64,000 bases of DNA from Blastococcus sp. TML/M2B (GTDB lineage Bacteria; Actinomycetota; Actinomycetes; Mycobacteriales; Geodermatophilaceae). Both the position numbers and the translations under genes were made by a program. The stretch spans positions 620,001 through 684,000 of the forward strand of contig NZ_JAENZZ010000001.1 of assembly GCF_016612865.1 (NCBI RefSeq), given 5' to 3'. The notes beneath the pieces were generated by a model that searched no databases, had not been told where the DNA came from, and worked only from the letters and a program-made list of their open reading frames with translations. This document shows, one piece after another, positions 1 through 8,035 of this stretch (the stretch's first letter is position 1; each line of letters opens with the position of its first letter).

Positions 1-57
1 CAACGTCTCTGGTCAGTACAGCTAGCGCCCCGCGGGGCCGTCCTCCCTCACCGCGCA

Positions 58-120
58 GCTACCTCCCTCACCGTCCACCGTGAGGGAGGTAGCGCCACGA
101 TCAGGTTCCCTGATCGTGGC
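58..120 (-). terminator. Tandem hairpins downstream of fliA
   Basis: Two perfect inverted repeats lie back to back. The first has 14-bp arms (58-71 and 80-93) around an 8-nt loop; the second has 12-bp arms (94-105 and 109-120) around the loop TTC. They start 28 nt past the fliA stop, so they probably end the fliA transcript and any convergent transcript entering from the left. No clear U-run follows, which is common in actinobacteria. The 12-mer CCTCCCTCACCG is repeated at 42-53 and 62-73. Confidence 0.55.
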
Positions 121-148
121 CGGGTCGGGCCGGGTGGGTCGGGCGGGG

Positions 149-1096
149 TCAGGCCGGTCGGGCCACCCCGGCCCAGGGGTTCCGGGGGCCGGGCACGGCC
201 GCCGGCTGCCGGCCGGCGACCCGGTCGACGTAGCTGCGCTGCTGGTTGCGGGCGCGCACGCCGCCGTCGGCCTGGACCGCGCGGCCGTCCCAGACCTCGC
301 TCATCGCGGCGTGCAGGAGCGTGAGGGCACGGGCCCGCATCTGCGAGACGCGGGAGAGGGTGACCCCGAGGTCCTCGGCGATGTCGGTCAGGGATTCGTC
401 ACCGAAGAAGTTCCGCTCGATGACCTCGTCCAGCCGATCGGGCAGCGCGCGGATCGCCTCGTGGAGGTAGCGGGCGCGCTCCCCGCGCAGCAGGGCGCGT
501 TCGGGGGACTCGCCGGTGTCGGGCAGGTCCAGCGATCCGCCGTCCTGACCGGTCTCGGCGTCGATGCTCACCATCACGGCGCGGTGGACGTCCACCTGGA
601 GGCTGTCCAGCTCGCTGCGCGGGACACCGAGCGCGGCGGCGAGCTCCTCCCGTGTCGGGGGCCGGCCGAGCGAGACGGCCAGCGCGTCGGCGGCCGCCTC
701 GGTGCGACGGGCGGCCGCGCGCACCGAGCGGCTCGCCCAGTCGCCCGAGCGCAGCTCGTCGAGGACGGCGCCCTGCAGGCGGGCCAGGGCGTAGGTCGCG
801 AACGAGGCGCCGGCGGCCGGGTCGAAGCGCCTGGCGACCTCGACGAGCGCGACGTGCGCGCAGGAGACCAGGTCGTCCCGGCTCACGTGCGCGGGCAGCG
901 AGATGCGGGCCGCGACGGCGTTGACGGCGAACGCGGCCAGCGGCAGGTGCTCGGTGACCAGGGCGTCGACGTCGGCCTGGCTGCGCTGGGCGCCGGGGTT
1001 CCGGGACGGGTGCGGGATCCGCCCGGCCGCGGGCCGCTCACGCGGGACCCGCTCGCGCAGAGGGCGCTCGGACGCAAGGGCACGGGCTGGGCTCAC
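149..1096 (-). CDS. fliA: Flagellar sigma factor FliA (sigma-28 family)
   Basis: Predicted RNA polymerase sigma factor for late flagellar genes. Region 2 is recognisable (DDLVSCAHVALVEVARRFD, then ASFATYALARLQGAVLDELR), followed by a region 3 stretch (RPPTREELAAALGVPRSEL) and region 4 (LPDRLDEVIERNFFGDESLT and the helix-turn-helix DIAEDLGVTLSRVSQMRARA). The SFATYA..R.QGA.LDELR pattern is typical of FliA/WhiG-type factors. An ATG at 1222 is in frame, but a sigma-28-like promoter sits inside that extension at 1136-1164, so I prefer GTG 1096 (315 aa), which directly follows AAGGAGG although the spacing is short. WhiG is the main alternative; the adjacent flgN-flgK-flgL favours FliA. Confidence 0.85.
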   Translation of the reverse strand: MSPARALASERPLRERVPRERPAAGRIPHPSRNPGAQRSQADVDALVTEHLPLAAFAVNAVAARISLPAHVSRDDLVSCAHVALVEVARRFDPAAGASFATYALARLQGAVLDELRSGDWASRSVRAAARRTEAAADALAVSLGRPPTREELAAALGVPRSELDSLQVDVHRAVMVSIDAETGQDGGSLDLPDTGESPERALLRGERARYLHEAIRALPDRLDEVIERNFFGDESLTDIAEDLGVTLSRVSQMRARALTLLHAAMSEVWDGRAVQADGGVRARNQQRSYVDRVAGRQPAAVPGPRNPWAGVARPA

Positions 1097-1135
1097 GTCC
1101 TCCTTCTCGGCGGACCGGGGCCGCTGTGGCACCGC

Positions 1136-1164
1136 CCATCGGCAACTTTCGGTCTCGACTTGAG
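1136..1164 (-). promoter_or_regulatory. Putative sigma-28 promoter of fliA
   Basis: On the minus strand CTCAAG (1159-1164) is followed by exactly 15 nt and GCCGATGG (1136-1143). The well-known enterobacterial and Bacillus sigma-28 -10 element is GCCGATAA or GCCGATAT, with a 15-nt gap after the -35 core. The element lies about 40 nt upstream of GTG 1096 and would give fliA autoregulation. The same layout recurs at 50962-50990. This is pattern matching only. Confidence 0.55.
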
Positions 1165-1184
1165 CACTTCGCTCCGCGCTTCGG

Positions 1185-1213
1185 CTTGAGGGGGCTCCCG
1201 GGGGTGCCGAAGC
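1185..1213 (+). promoter_or_regulatory. Possible divergent sigma-28-like promoter for flgN
   Basis: CTTGAG (1185-1190), 15 nt, then GCCGAAGC (1206-1213) on the plus strand, about 68 nt before the flgN start. The -10 half fits a GCCGA-type box, but the -35 half is the reverse complement of the CTCAAG seen at fliA, so the match is weak. A divergent promoter is expected here because fliA and flgN are transcribed away from each other. Confidence 0.3.
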
Positions 1214-1281
1214 CTCCTGCAACGAGGACGCGTCGACCGGGTGGACGGCGCCCGGGCGAGTGACGGAGAGGCGGTGGACGC

Positions 1282-1764
1282 GTGGACTACCAGCACCTGT
1301 CGACGTTGCTGTGGCGGGAGCAGGAGCTCCTGGACCTGCTGCTGTTCAAGGCCGAGGAGAAGCAGTACCTGATCGTCACGGGTAAGACCCGCTGGCTGGC
1401 GCGCATCGCGCACGAGATCGAGGTCGTGCTGGACCAGCTGCGCACCCTGGAGGTGGAGCGCGCCGCGGCCACCGAGACCATCGCCGGCCGGCTGGGCCTG
1501 GGGGCCAACCCGTCGCTGAAGCAGGTCGCGGAAGCCGCGCCCGCCCCCTGGAACGACCTGTTCGGCAAGCACCACGAGGCGCTGCTGGTGCTCATCACCG
1601 ACCTGCGCAGCCTGTCCGACGCCAACCGCGAGCTCATCGAGGGCGGCCTGGCCGCCATCGGGGACGCCCTGGTGCAGACCCGCGCGGCGGCCGGCACGTA
1701 CGGCGCCAGCGGCCGGCACGACGACGGCAGCCACCGCGCGGTCACCCTGGACGGCGCGCTGTGA
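1282..1764 (+). CDS. flgN: FlgN-like flagellar export chaperone
   Basis: A 160-aa protein, mostly alpha-helical, with a long N-terminal helix (LLWREQELLDLLLFKAEEKQ) and a second helix around DLRSLSDANRELIEGGLAAI, which is the general form of FlgN chaperones for FlgK and FlgL. Start GTG 1282 follows GGAGAGG. Its stop overlaps the flgK start (GTGA), so the two are translationally coupled. Position immediately before flgK and flgL is the main support; sequence similarity in this family is low. It would keep the hook-filament junction proteins unfolded and deliver them to the flagellar export gate. Confidence 0.75.
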   Translation: MDYQHLSTLLWREQELLDLLLFKAEEKQYLIVTGKTRWLARIAHEIEVVLDQLRTLEVERAAATETIAGRLGLGANPSLKQVAEAAPAPWNDLFGKHHEALLVLITDLRSLSDANRELIEGGLAAIGDALVQTRAAAGTYGASGRHDDGSHRAVTLDGAL

Positions 1765-3169
1765 GCGGGAGCTTCGCCGCGCTCAACTCGGCCACCACGG
1801 CGCTCTGGGCGCAGCGCCGCGCGCTCGACGTCGTCGGCCAGAACATCGCGAACGTCAACACCGACGGCTACAGCCGCCAGCGGGCCGAGATGCAGGCCAT
1901 CGGCGGCAGCGCGGTCCCCGCGTTCTACTCGGTCGGCGACGGCATCGGCGGCGGCGTGTCCGTCGACCAGGTCACCCGCATCCGCGACGTCCTTCCTCGA
2001 GGGCCGCGGGCACACCGAGCACGCCAACTTCGCCCGCCTCAGCGCCGAGGCCGCGTCGCTGGAGCAGGTGGAGACGGCGTTCCGGGAGCCCGGAAGCAAC
2101 GGCATCCAGGCCCTGCTCGCCGACGTGTGGGACGGCTGGGAGGCCGTGGCCAACAGCCCGGAGACCGACGCCGCCCGCGTCCAGGTCATCCAGCAGATGA
2201 CGGCGCTGGTCGGCGGCCTGCACTTCGCGTCGGCCTCGCTGGACGCGCAGTGGACGCAGACGCGGGGGAACCTGACCGTCCTGGTGGACGACGTCAACGC
2301 CGCCGCGGCCTCGATCGCCGACCTGAACCAGGCGATCCAGCGCGGCAACCAGACCGGCCTGCCGGTCAACGCCCTCGTGGACCAGCGCGACGTCCTGGTG
2401 ATGAAGCTCGCCGACCAGGCGGGCGCGACCGTCCGCCAGGCCAAGGACGGCATGCTCGACGTCATCGTCGGCGGCGTGACGCTCGTCGGTGGGTCCGAGC
2501 GCCTCGAAGCTCGCCGTCGCCGGCAGCCTCGACATGGCCGGCACCGCCACGGACAAGGTGCGCGTGGTCACCGCCGTCGGTGGTCACACGGTGAACCCGG
2601 ACGGGACCGCCGGTGGTCAGCTGACCGCGCTCAACGGCGTCTTCCCGAACTACCAGACCGACCTCGACCAGCTGGCGGGGGCGATCGCCGCCGCCGTCAA
2701 CGGGGTGCACACCGACAACGCCTACGACAAGCTCGGGAACCCCGGCGGCGACGTGTTCCGGTCCTCCGACGGCGGGCCGATCACGGCGGCGACCATCGAG
2801 CTGGCGTTCACCGACCCGGCGCTGATCGCCGCCTCCGGACTGGCGGGTGGCCCGAACACCGACAGCAGCAAGGCCGACGAGATCGCGCAGCTGCGCAACA
2901 AGGCCGGCGGCCCGGACGCCACCTACCGCAAGCTCGTGGTGCAGCTCGGGGTCGAGGCCGCGGTGGCCAACCGCGGACTGGAGATCCAGCGGGTCATCAC
3001 GACCCAGGTGGACGCCTCCCGCGACTCGGTCGCCGGCGTCAACCTCGACGAGGAGATGACCAACATGCTCTCGTACCAGCACGCGTACTCCGCCGCCGGC
3101 CGGCTGGTCAGCACGATCGACGAGATGCTCGACGTGCTGATCAACCGCACCGGCCGCGTGGGGCTGTGA
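1761..3169 (+). pseudogene. flgK: Flagellar hook-associated protein 1 (frameshifted as sequenced)
   Basis: FlgK forms the first hook-filament junction ring. The N-terminus carries the rod/hook signature ALDVVGQNIANVNTDGYSRQ, and the C-terminus ends with the typical helix (MLSYQHAYSAAGRLVSTIDE, then a short tail). The reading frame breaks twice, both +1: an extra C near 1991-1992 (VFLEGRGHTEHANFARL is restored by its removal) and an extra G in the run 2491-2493 (restoring GGPSASKLAVAG). Repaired length is about 468 aa, normal for an actinobacterial FlgK. Both errors lie in short homopolymers and the rest has strong coding character, so I believe the gene is intact in the cell. It overlaps flgN and is followed by flgL after 5 nt. 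Confidence 0.85.
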
Positions 3170-3174
3170 TCTGA

Positions 3175-4054
3175 GTGCGCATCACCCAGCGTGCCGTCAC
3201 GCTCACCAGCCTGCAGGGCCTCAACAGCAACCTCGAGGCCTTGGGCAAGCTGCAGCAGCAGCTCACCTCGGGCAAGGCGATCAGCCGTCCCTCGGACTCG
3301 CCCACCGGGACCAACACGGCGATGCAGACGCGCGCCCAGCAGGCCTCGGTCAACCAGCAGTCGCGCAACGTCACCGACGCAAAGGCGTGGCTGGAGCAGG
3401 GCGGCTCCACGCTCATGGAGATGATGGACGTGGTCAAGCGCGTCCGGAACCTCACCGTCCAGGGCTCCAACGCGGCGAGCTCGCCCGCGAGCACAGGAGG
3501 CGCTGGCCATCGAGGTCGCGTCGCTGCGCGACGGGCTGCTCAGCATGGCCAACACCAAGGTCATGGGCCGCCCGCTCTTCGGGGGCGTGACCGCCGGCCA
3601 GAACGCCTACGACCCGACCGGTGCCTACATCGGCAACGGCGGCGCCGAGGTGCTCCGCCGGGTCTCCGACAGCGAGCTGCTGCGGGTCGACCTGACCGGC
3701 CCCGAGGCCTTCGGCGCCGGCAGCGACGACCTGTTCGCCGTCGTCGGCCGGATCGCCACCGACCTGGTGGCCGACCCCTCGGCGCTCCAGGGCCACCTGG
3801 AGGACCTGGACGCCGTCTTCGGGACGATGCAGGGAGCGATCGCCGACATCGGCGCCCGCGCGTCGCGGCTGGAGCAGGCCGAGCAGGTCAACCTGGACCG
3901 GCAGCTGACCCTCCGGGCCCAGCTGGGCGCGGCCGAGGACATCGACCTGCCCAAGACGATCATGGACGTGCAGATGCGCCAGATGGGCTACGAGGCCGCG
4001 CTCGCCGCGACCGCGAAGTCGATCTCGCCCACGCTCATGGACTACCTGCGCTGA
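3175..4054 (+). pseudogene. flgL: Flagellar hook-associated protein 3 (frameshifted as sequenced)
   Basis: FlgL is the second hook-filament junction protein and belongs to the flagellin superfamily. It begins MRITQRAVTLTSLQGLNSN with LQQQLTSGKAISRPSDSPTG, the standard flagellin/FlgL N-terminal helix pair, and ends with a helix ALAATAKSISPTLMDYLR. One +1 shift near 3493-3496 separates the halves; removing a base restores ASTEALAIEVASLRDGLLSM. Repaired length is about 292 aa. The start is GTG 3175, and the stop overlaps the fliW ATG (TGATG), so flgN to fliW look like a single operon. Confidence 0.85.
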
Positions 4055-4509
4055 TGGCCCCGACCCCGGCCGCCCTGGCCGCGCGCCCGCACGCCCCCGC
4101 GGCCGCGCCGGCCCTGCCGGTCCCCGCGGTGCAGGTGCTCACACTGACCGAGCCCCTGCTCGGCTTCCCGGAGCACCGGGACTACGTGCTGGTCCCGGCC
4201 GACGGCACGGGGAACCTGTCGTGGCTGCAGTCGGTCGCCCCCGACGGCCCGCGGTTCCTCGTCGCCCGGGCGGACGCATACTTCCCGGAGTACGCACCGC
4301 AGCTGCCCTGGGCGGCCTGCGTCGAACTCGGCATCGGGGAGGTCTCGGAGGCGCAGGTGCACTGCCTGGTGACGGTGCCCGCGGGGGACGTCTCCGCGGC
4401 CACCGCCAACCTCCGGGCACCGCTGGTCGTGAGCCCCCTCACCGCCCGCGCCCGGCAGGTCGTCCTGCTCGATCCCGCGCATCCGGTCCGGCGCCCGATG
4501 CGCCGATAA
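4054..4509 (+). CDS. fliW: Flagellar assembly factor FliW
   Basis: FliW binds flagellin and, separately, the CsrA repressor; release of CsrA from FliW couples filament assembly to flagellin translation in Bacillus and Campylobacter. The 151-aa protein has the family core LLGFPEHRDYVLVPAD, FLVARADAYFPEY and the C-terminal NLRAPLVVSPLTARARQVVL, close to the usual NL.API.IN...G.Q..L ending. The Ala/Pro-rich N-terminal stretch is longer than in most homologues. ATG 4054 overlaps the flgL stop and csrA follows after 87 nt, the classical fliW-csrA pair. Confidence 0.88.
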   Translation: MAPTPAALAARPHAPAAAPALPVPAVQVLTLTEPLLGFPEHRDYVLVPADGTGNLSWLQSVAPDGPRFLVARADAYFPEYAPQLPWAACVELGIGEVSEAQVHCLVTVPAGDVSAATANLRAPLVVSPLTARARQVVLLDPAHPVRRPMRR

Positions 4510-4596
4510 CACTCCCAGCGGCGCAGCGCGCCGCCGCCCGGCTGCCGCCGGGCCGCCACGGACGGCCACACACACAGCACCCATGGAGGGGTACAC

Positions 4597-4905
4597 GTGC
4601 TCACACTCACCCGCAGCGTCGGCGAGACCATCCGCATCGGCGACGACATCGAGGTCCACGTCGTCGAGGTGCGCGGTGGCACCGTCCGGCTCGGCTTCAA
4701 GGCGCCGCGCGAGGTCACCATCCACCGCGAGGAGGTCTACCGGCAGATCGCGGAGGCCAACCTCCTCGCCGCCCAGGTCACCGCCGACACGCTCGGCGCG
4801 CTGGCCGCCTTCGCCCCCTCGGCGGCCGCAGCCGGCGCAGCAGGGGATGCCCCCGTCCCCACCCCGGCCGACGCGGTGCCGGAGGCTGGGGACGCGCAGG
4901 GCTGA
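4597..4905 (+). CDS. csrA: Carbon storage/translational regulator CsrA
   Basis: RNA-binding global translational regulator. Residues 1-60 give a full CsrA domain: MLTLTRSVGETIRIGDDIEV, VRGGTVRLGFKAPREV and HREEVYRQI, which contain the first beta strand and the conserved RNA-contact and dimer residues. Start GTG 4597 has a good GGAGGGG site. The family is usually 60-75 aa; this copy (102 aa) has an extra Ala/Pro-rich tail of about 35 residues (from around residue 65), which looks disordered. Next to fliW it is expected to repress flagellin synthesis. Confidence 0.92.
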   Translation: MLTLTRSVGETIRIGDDIEVHVVEVRGGTVRLGFKAPREVTIHREEVYRQIAEANLLAAQVTADTLGALAAFAPSAAAAGAAGDAPVPTPADAVPEAGDAQG

Positions 4906-4912
4906 CCGACCA

Positions 4913-4939
4913 GGTCTGCCGCGGTTCCTTCGGCAGACC
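4913..4939 (+). terminator. Hairpin after csrA
   Basis: GGTCTGCCG (4913-4921) and CGGCAGACC (4931-4939) form a perfect 9-bp stem with a 9-nt loop, beginning 8 nt after the csrA stop codon. Position suggests the end of the flgN-csrA transcript. There is no U-tract, so it could also be an operator or an RNA target. Confidence 0.45.
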
Positions 4940-4967
4940 CTGCCAAGGGAGCCGCCCAGCGGGCCTT

Positions 4968-5027
4968 CGTGCGTGCGACACGGGCAACTTCTGCCGAAGT
5001 GTTGATGCATACGTGCGTATGACACGG
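4968..5027 (+). promoter_or_regulatory. Paired 16-bp direct repeats with palindrome before an orphan gene
   Basis: CGTGCGTGCGACACGG (4968-4983) and CGTGCGTATGACACGG (5012-5027) match at 14 of 16 positions and lie 44 bp apart, close to four helical turns. The second copy overlaps a palindrome, CATACG-TG-CGTATG (5008-5021), and another small one, ACTTC-TGCC-GAAGT, lies between them. This 195-nt gap between csrA and the gene at 5101 must hold that gene's promoter, so the repeats look like regulator sites. No regulator is identified. Confidence 0.4.
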
Positions 5028-5100
5028 CGAGTGTTGTGCCCTTCGCTGCCGAGGGGATGCGGCAGATTTGCCCCCAAGCAAGTGACAGGGGGCGATCACC

Positions 5101-5589
5101 GTGCAACACACTGCATCCAACGCGCAGGCCGACGTCGATCTCGGCGCCGAGCCGGAGTCCGTGGTGGTCCACGTGCAGCTGCGGCCCCGCCGCGGCGCGA
5201 TCCGCAAGTGCCTCGCGGCGCTGGCGACGCTGGCCGCCGAGCACGACGAGGTCGCCTTCGCCGTCTCCGGGCTGAGCAAGGACGACCGCGTCGTCCGCGT
5301 GACCGTGGGTGTCGACCTCGGCCCCCGGACCGCTGTCGCCAAGTTCTCCCCGCAGGCCCAGGCGGCGTACGCCTTCGTGAGCGCCGTCTTCACCTCGCTC
5401 TACGACCACATGCCCGTCTACGTCGCCGAGCCCAGCCCGGCCGAGCGCGCCGCCGCCGCCGTCCTGCTGGAGCGGGCCGCCGCCGGTGCCACCGCCGCCG
5501 ACGTCGTCGAGGCCCTGCCGGTGTCGGCCGACCCCGCCCCGATCCCGAGCCCGCGGACCGCCGGCCCGGGGGAGCGCATCCCGGCCTGA
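5101..5589 (+). CDS. Hypothetical protein, possible ferredoxin-like (beta-alpha-beta-beta-alpha-beta) fold
   Basis: I do not recognise this 162-aa protein. Residues about 20-115 read as beta (SVVVHVQLRP), alpha (RGAIRKCLAALATLAAEH), beta (EVAFAVSGL), beta (RVVRVTVGVDL), alpha (AQAAYAFVSAVFTSLYD) and beta (MPVYVAE), the order of ferredoxin-like or ACT-like domains; this is secondary-structure guesswork. The C-terminal third is Ala/Pro-rich. GTG 5101 follows AGGGGG at good spacing. It lies between csrA and a sigma-like gene on the same strand, so it could be a regulator or partner of either. Confidence 0.6.
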   Translation: MQHTASNAQADVDLGAEPESVVVHVQLRPRRGAIRKCLAALATLAAEHDEVAFAVSGLSKDDRVVRVTVGVDLGPRTAVAKFSPQAQAAYAFVSAVFTSLYDHMPVYVAEPSPAERAAAAVLLERAAAGATAADVVEALPVSADPAPIPSPRTAGPGERIPA

Positions 5590-5663
5590 CGGCCGGCCTC
5601 CCGAGCGTCTTCGCAGGCCTTCTCCCCGAGGTCTGTCCTTCCCCGCAGTGCCCAGGAGTTCCG

Positions 5664-6740
5664 GTGTCCGACATCTCCGCCCCCGCCCGCACCCGCCAGC
5701 CGCTCGTCTTCGGCGGCCTCCCCGAGGCCGAGGGATGGGCGCTCGCGCCCATCACGCCCCGCGACCGCGTGCACTTCCGCGTCGACCGCGAGCTGCCCCT
5801 CGACGAGTTCCGCGCCGACCTGCCCGACGGCGTCACCGTCAGCTACGACCAAGGCGACGGGCTCTACCGCGTGGACGGCGCATGCGGCTCGGCCTCGGTG
5901 CTCGCCGACTGGGTGCGCGCCTGGTGCGCCGGGCGCGGCTGCACGACGGTCGGGCTGCGCGCGGAGACCGACGTGCGGCGCCGCGCCCCCCGCGACCTGC
6001 CACCGGAGTTCCTCGCCGACCTGTGCCGGCACTACGGCCCGGTCAGCCTCAAGCGGCTGCAGCGCAACATGAGCACGATCCGGCTGCACCTGCCCGACCC
6101 GGACGACCTGGGCCAGCAGGTGTACGAGTGGATCCTCAAGGCGGTCAGCCAGTTCGACGAGACCAAGTCGGTCCCCTTCGGCGCCTTCCTGGCCACCCAG
6201 CTGTCCAAGTGGGTGCACGACCTGGGGCGCAACGCCCACGGGCGGACCGCCGCCGACACCGAGCACAAGCAGCAGAAGGCGATCGCCGCCTTCATCGCCG
6301 AGCACCAGCGCCGGCCCAGCGAGAAGGAGCTCGCCGCCTACATGGGGCAGAGCGTGGCGACCCTCCGGCGCAACTCGCAGACGGTGGCGACCCTCAACGG
6401 GCTGCGCAACCTGCAGTCCCTCGACGGCGGTCCCGACGGCACCGAGATCCTGCTGCCCGACTCGGGCGAGGCGCCCGACGAGATCATGGGCGAGGCCGAG
6501 CAGACGCTGCTCTCGCACGCGCTGACCGCGGCCTGCGCGCCCGACCCGGACGCCCGGCCCGACCAGCGGGCCGGCCAGCCGAACGTGCTCGGCTGGGCGA
6601 CCTGGTACCTCACCACGTGGGGCGGGCAGACCAAGACGCAGCTCTCGGCCGACCTCAACACGTCGGTGCGCAACATGAACGTCTACGCCGACCGGGTCGA
6701 GAAGGCTCTCAAGGGCCGGCTGGCCGAGCTGGTCGACTGA
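5664..6740 (+). CDS. Divergent sigma-70-family-like protein
   Basis: A 358-aa protein with an N-terminal domain of about 140 residues that I cannot match, followed by sigma-like segments. Residues 148-190 (DDLGQQVYEWILKAVSQFDE, then VPFGAFLATQLSKWVHDLGR) resemble sigma region 2. Residues 203-235 (QRRPSEKELAAYMGQSVATL) resemble region 3, and 262-282 resemble the linker before region 4. The last 50 residues (TKTQLSADLNTSVRNMNVYA) look like a helix-turn-helix but lack the usual region 4.2 recognition pattern. The start, GTG 5664, follows AGGAG. It may be an alternative sigma factor, a sigma-like co-regulator or an anti-sigma decoy. Its position after the flagellar operon suggests, but does not prove, a motility link. 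Confidence 0.65.
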   Translation: MSDISAPARTRQPLVFGGLPEAEGWALAPITPRDRVHFRVDRELPLDEFRADLPDGVTVSYDQGDGLYRVDGACGSASVLADWVRAWCAGRGCTTVGLRAETDVRRRAPRDLPPEFLADLCRHYGPVSLKRLQRNMSTIRLHLPDPDDLGQQVYEWILKAVSQFDETKSVPFGAFLATQLSKWVHDLGRNAHGRTAADTEHKQQKAIAAFIAEHQRRPSEKELAAYMGQSVATLRRNSQTVATLNGLRNLQSLDGGPDGTEILLPDSGEAPDEIMGEAEQTLLSHALTAACAPDPDARPDQRAGQPNVLGWATWYLTTWGGQTKTQLSADLNTSVRNMNVYADRVEKALKGRLAELVD

Positions 6741-6909
6741 CCGTCCCGGCCCTCCCGCCGCAGCGCGACGATTGGTTGCCTGGAACGGGTCCATCCGGGC
6801 GCTGCCCTGCCGATATCCACCTCGTGACGTCGTGCAGCCCGACCCGCCGGACCGCGCCCGCGGTCGCGCGGGGTGCGGTCGGCCGGCGCCCGGTCCGGGA
6901 CGGCGCCCG

Positions 6910-7251
6910 GTGAGCGCCGCCCCCGCCGGCGGGACCGGCTCCGGCGTCCTCGTGCCGCACTGGCTCGGCGCCGCGCACCGCGTCGAACTGGCCGCCGCCG
7001 TCCGGGCCGCGCTGGGCGCCCCCGGGGTGCACCCGGTCGCCCTCATCCACCTCGAGGACGTCCTCACCGAGCTGCACGTGGCCGCCGCGCGGGACGCCGT
7101 GTGGCCGGCCCCCGCCGCCCGCGTGCGGCTGGCCACCGGCTGGGACGCCGACGTGCTGCCCGTCCGCCTCAGCCTGCCCGAGGTGACCGCCGTCCTGGCG
7201 TTGTGCGCGCTGCCCGGGGAGCTCCGGGCCCGCCTGTCGGGGGACTCGTGA
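6910..7251 (+). CDS. Hypothetical protein (113 aa)
   Basis: No family recognised. The protein has a hydrophobic alpha/beta middle (HRVELAAAVRAALG, VHPVALIHLEDVLTELHVAA) and no evident signal peptide, membrane segment or cysteine cluster. GTG 6910 is chosen because upstream in-frame sequence has poor coding character. Its TGA overlaps the ATG of the next gene (TGATG-type, 1 nt), so the two are co-translated. A 169-nt gap separates it from the sigma-like gene, so it may have its own promoter. Confidence 0.55.
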   Translation: MSAAPAGGTGSGVLVPHWLGAAHRVELAAAVRAALGAPGVHPVALIHLEDVLTELHVAAARDAVWPAPAARVRLATGWDADVLPVRLSLPEVTAVLALCALPGELRARLSGDS

Positions 7252-8012
7252 TGACCGGCTTCGGGAGCCGCGGGGCCGCCAGCCTCCTGCAGCGGCTGCG
7301 CCCCACCCGGATCGGGGTGGCCGACCTGCTCGAGGTCGCCACCGCCGTGCTGCCGTCGATGACCGGCCCCGACCTGCGGGTGGAGCTGGTGCGCCGGACC
7401 GCCGCGGGCTCGGTCGTCGTCGTCGAGGAGGACGAGCGGACCCTGCGCGTCGACCTCGAGGAGCTCGCCGACGACATGACCCGGGCGGGCGTCGCGGCCA
7501 CCCCCGAGGCGATGGCCGCCGCCCTGGGCGCCTGGGTGGAGCGGCGCCCGGTGACCGACGCGGCTGCGGCCGCGGCCGGGGTCGCCGTCCTGGACTGGGC
7601 CGACGCGGTGCGCTCCGCGGTCGGCTGGCGGGTCGTGGTCCGCCGCGGCGACGTCGCCCTGCCGTGGAGCCCCGGAGCCGGCACCGGTGCCGACCGGGTG
7701 CGCGCCACCCGGGCCGCGGCGGCGCTGCGCTCGGGCTCGGTGGAGCTGGTGGAGCGGGTCGAGGGCCCGGTGGCGATCTGGTCGCACCCGGTGGTGCCCT
7801 CGCTGGCCACCACCGTGCTCGCCGCGCCCGACCGGTTGCGCGCGCGCATCGCGGCCACCGGCCTGCCCGTCGACGACCTGCACGCCGTGGTCACCCCGCA
7901 CCGTCCGCTGGCCTGCGCCGGCGGCAGCGTGGCCGCGCGCCTGGCGGGGGAGACCCCCGAGGTGAGCGTGACCCTGCCGTGGGCGCGGCTGGCCGACCTC
8001 CGCTGGCTCTGA
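7251..8012 (+). CDS. Hypothetical protein (253 aa)
   Basis: No family recognised. The sequence is soluble, acidic in its first third (VVVVEEDERTLRVDLEELAD) and ends with a repeat of valine/arginine strands such as WRVVVRRGDVALPW. No catalytic motif, signal peptide or membrane helix is visible. It overlaps the 113-aa gene by one base, so the two products probably act together. The pair, the 5101 gene and the sigma-like gene form an unassigned plus-strand cluster after the flagellar genes. Confidence 0.6.
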   Translation: MTGFGSRGAASLLQRLRPTRIGVADLLEVATAVLPSMTGPDLRVELVRRTAAGSVVVVEEDERTLRVDLEELADDMTRAGVAATPEAMAAALGAWVERRPVTDAAAAAAGVAVLDWADAVRSAVGWRVVVRRGDVALPWSPGAGTGADRVRATRAAAALRSGSVELVERVEGPVAIWSHPVVPSLATTVLAAPDRLRARIAATGLPVDDLHAVVTPHRPLACAGGSVAARLAGETPEVSVTLPWARLADLRWL

Positions 8013-8035
8013 GCCGGCGCCCGGCGGCGTAGCGG

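Noticed and set aside
1980..2500. Programmed frameshifting in flgK
   Set aside because: No slippery heptamer or downstream pseudoknot fits, FlgK is not known to use recoding, and similar +1 breaks occur in many unrelated genes here.
6788..6816. GCCGATAT (6809-6816) as a FliA promoter for the 6910 gene
   Set aside because: The -10 fits well, but the sequence 15 nt upstream (GGTCCA) does not match the CTC(A/C)AG seen at the other two sites.
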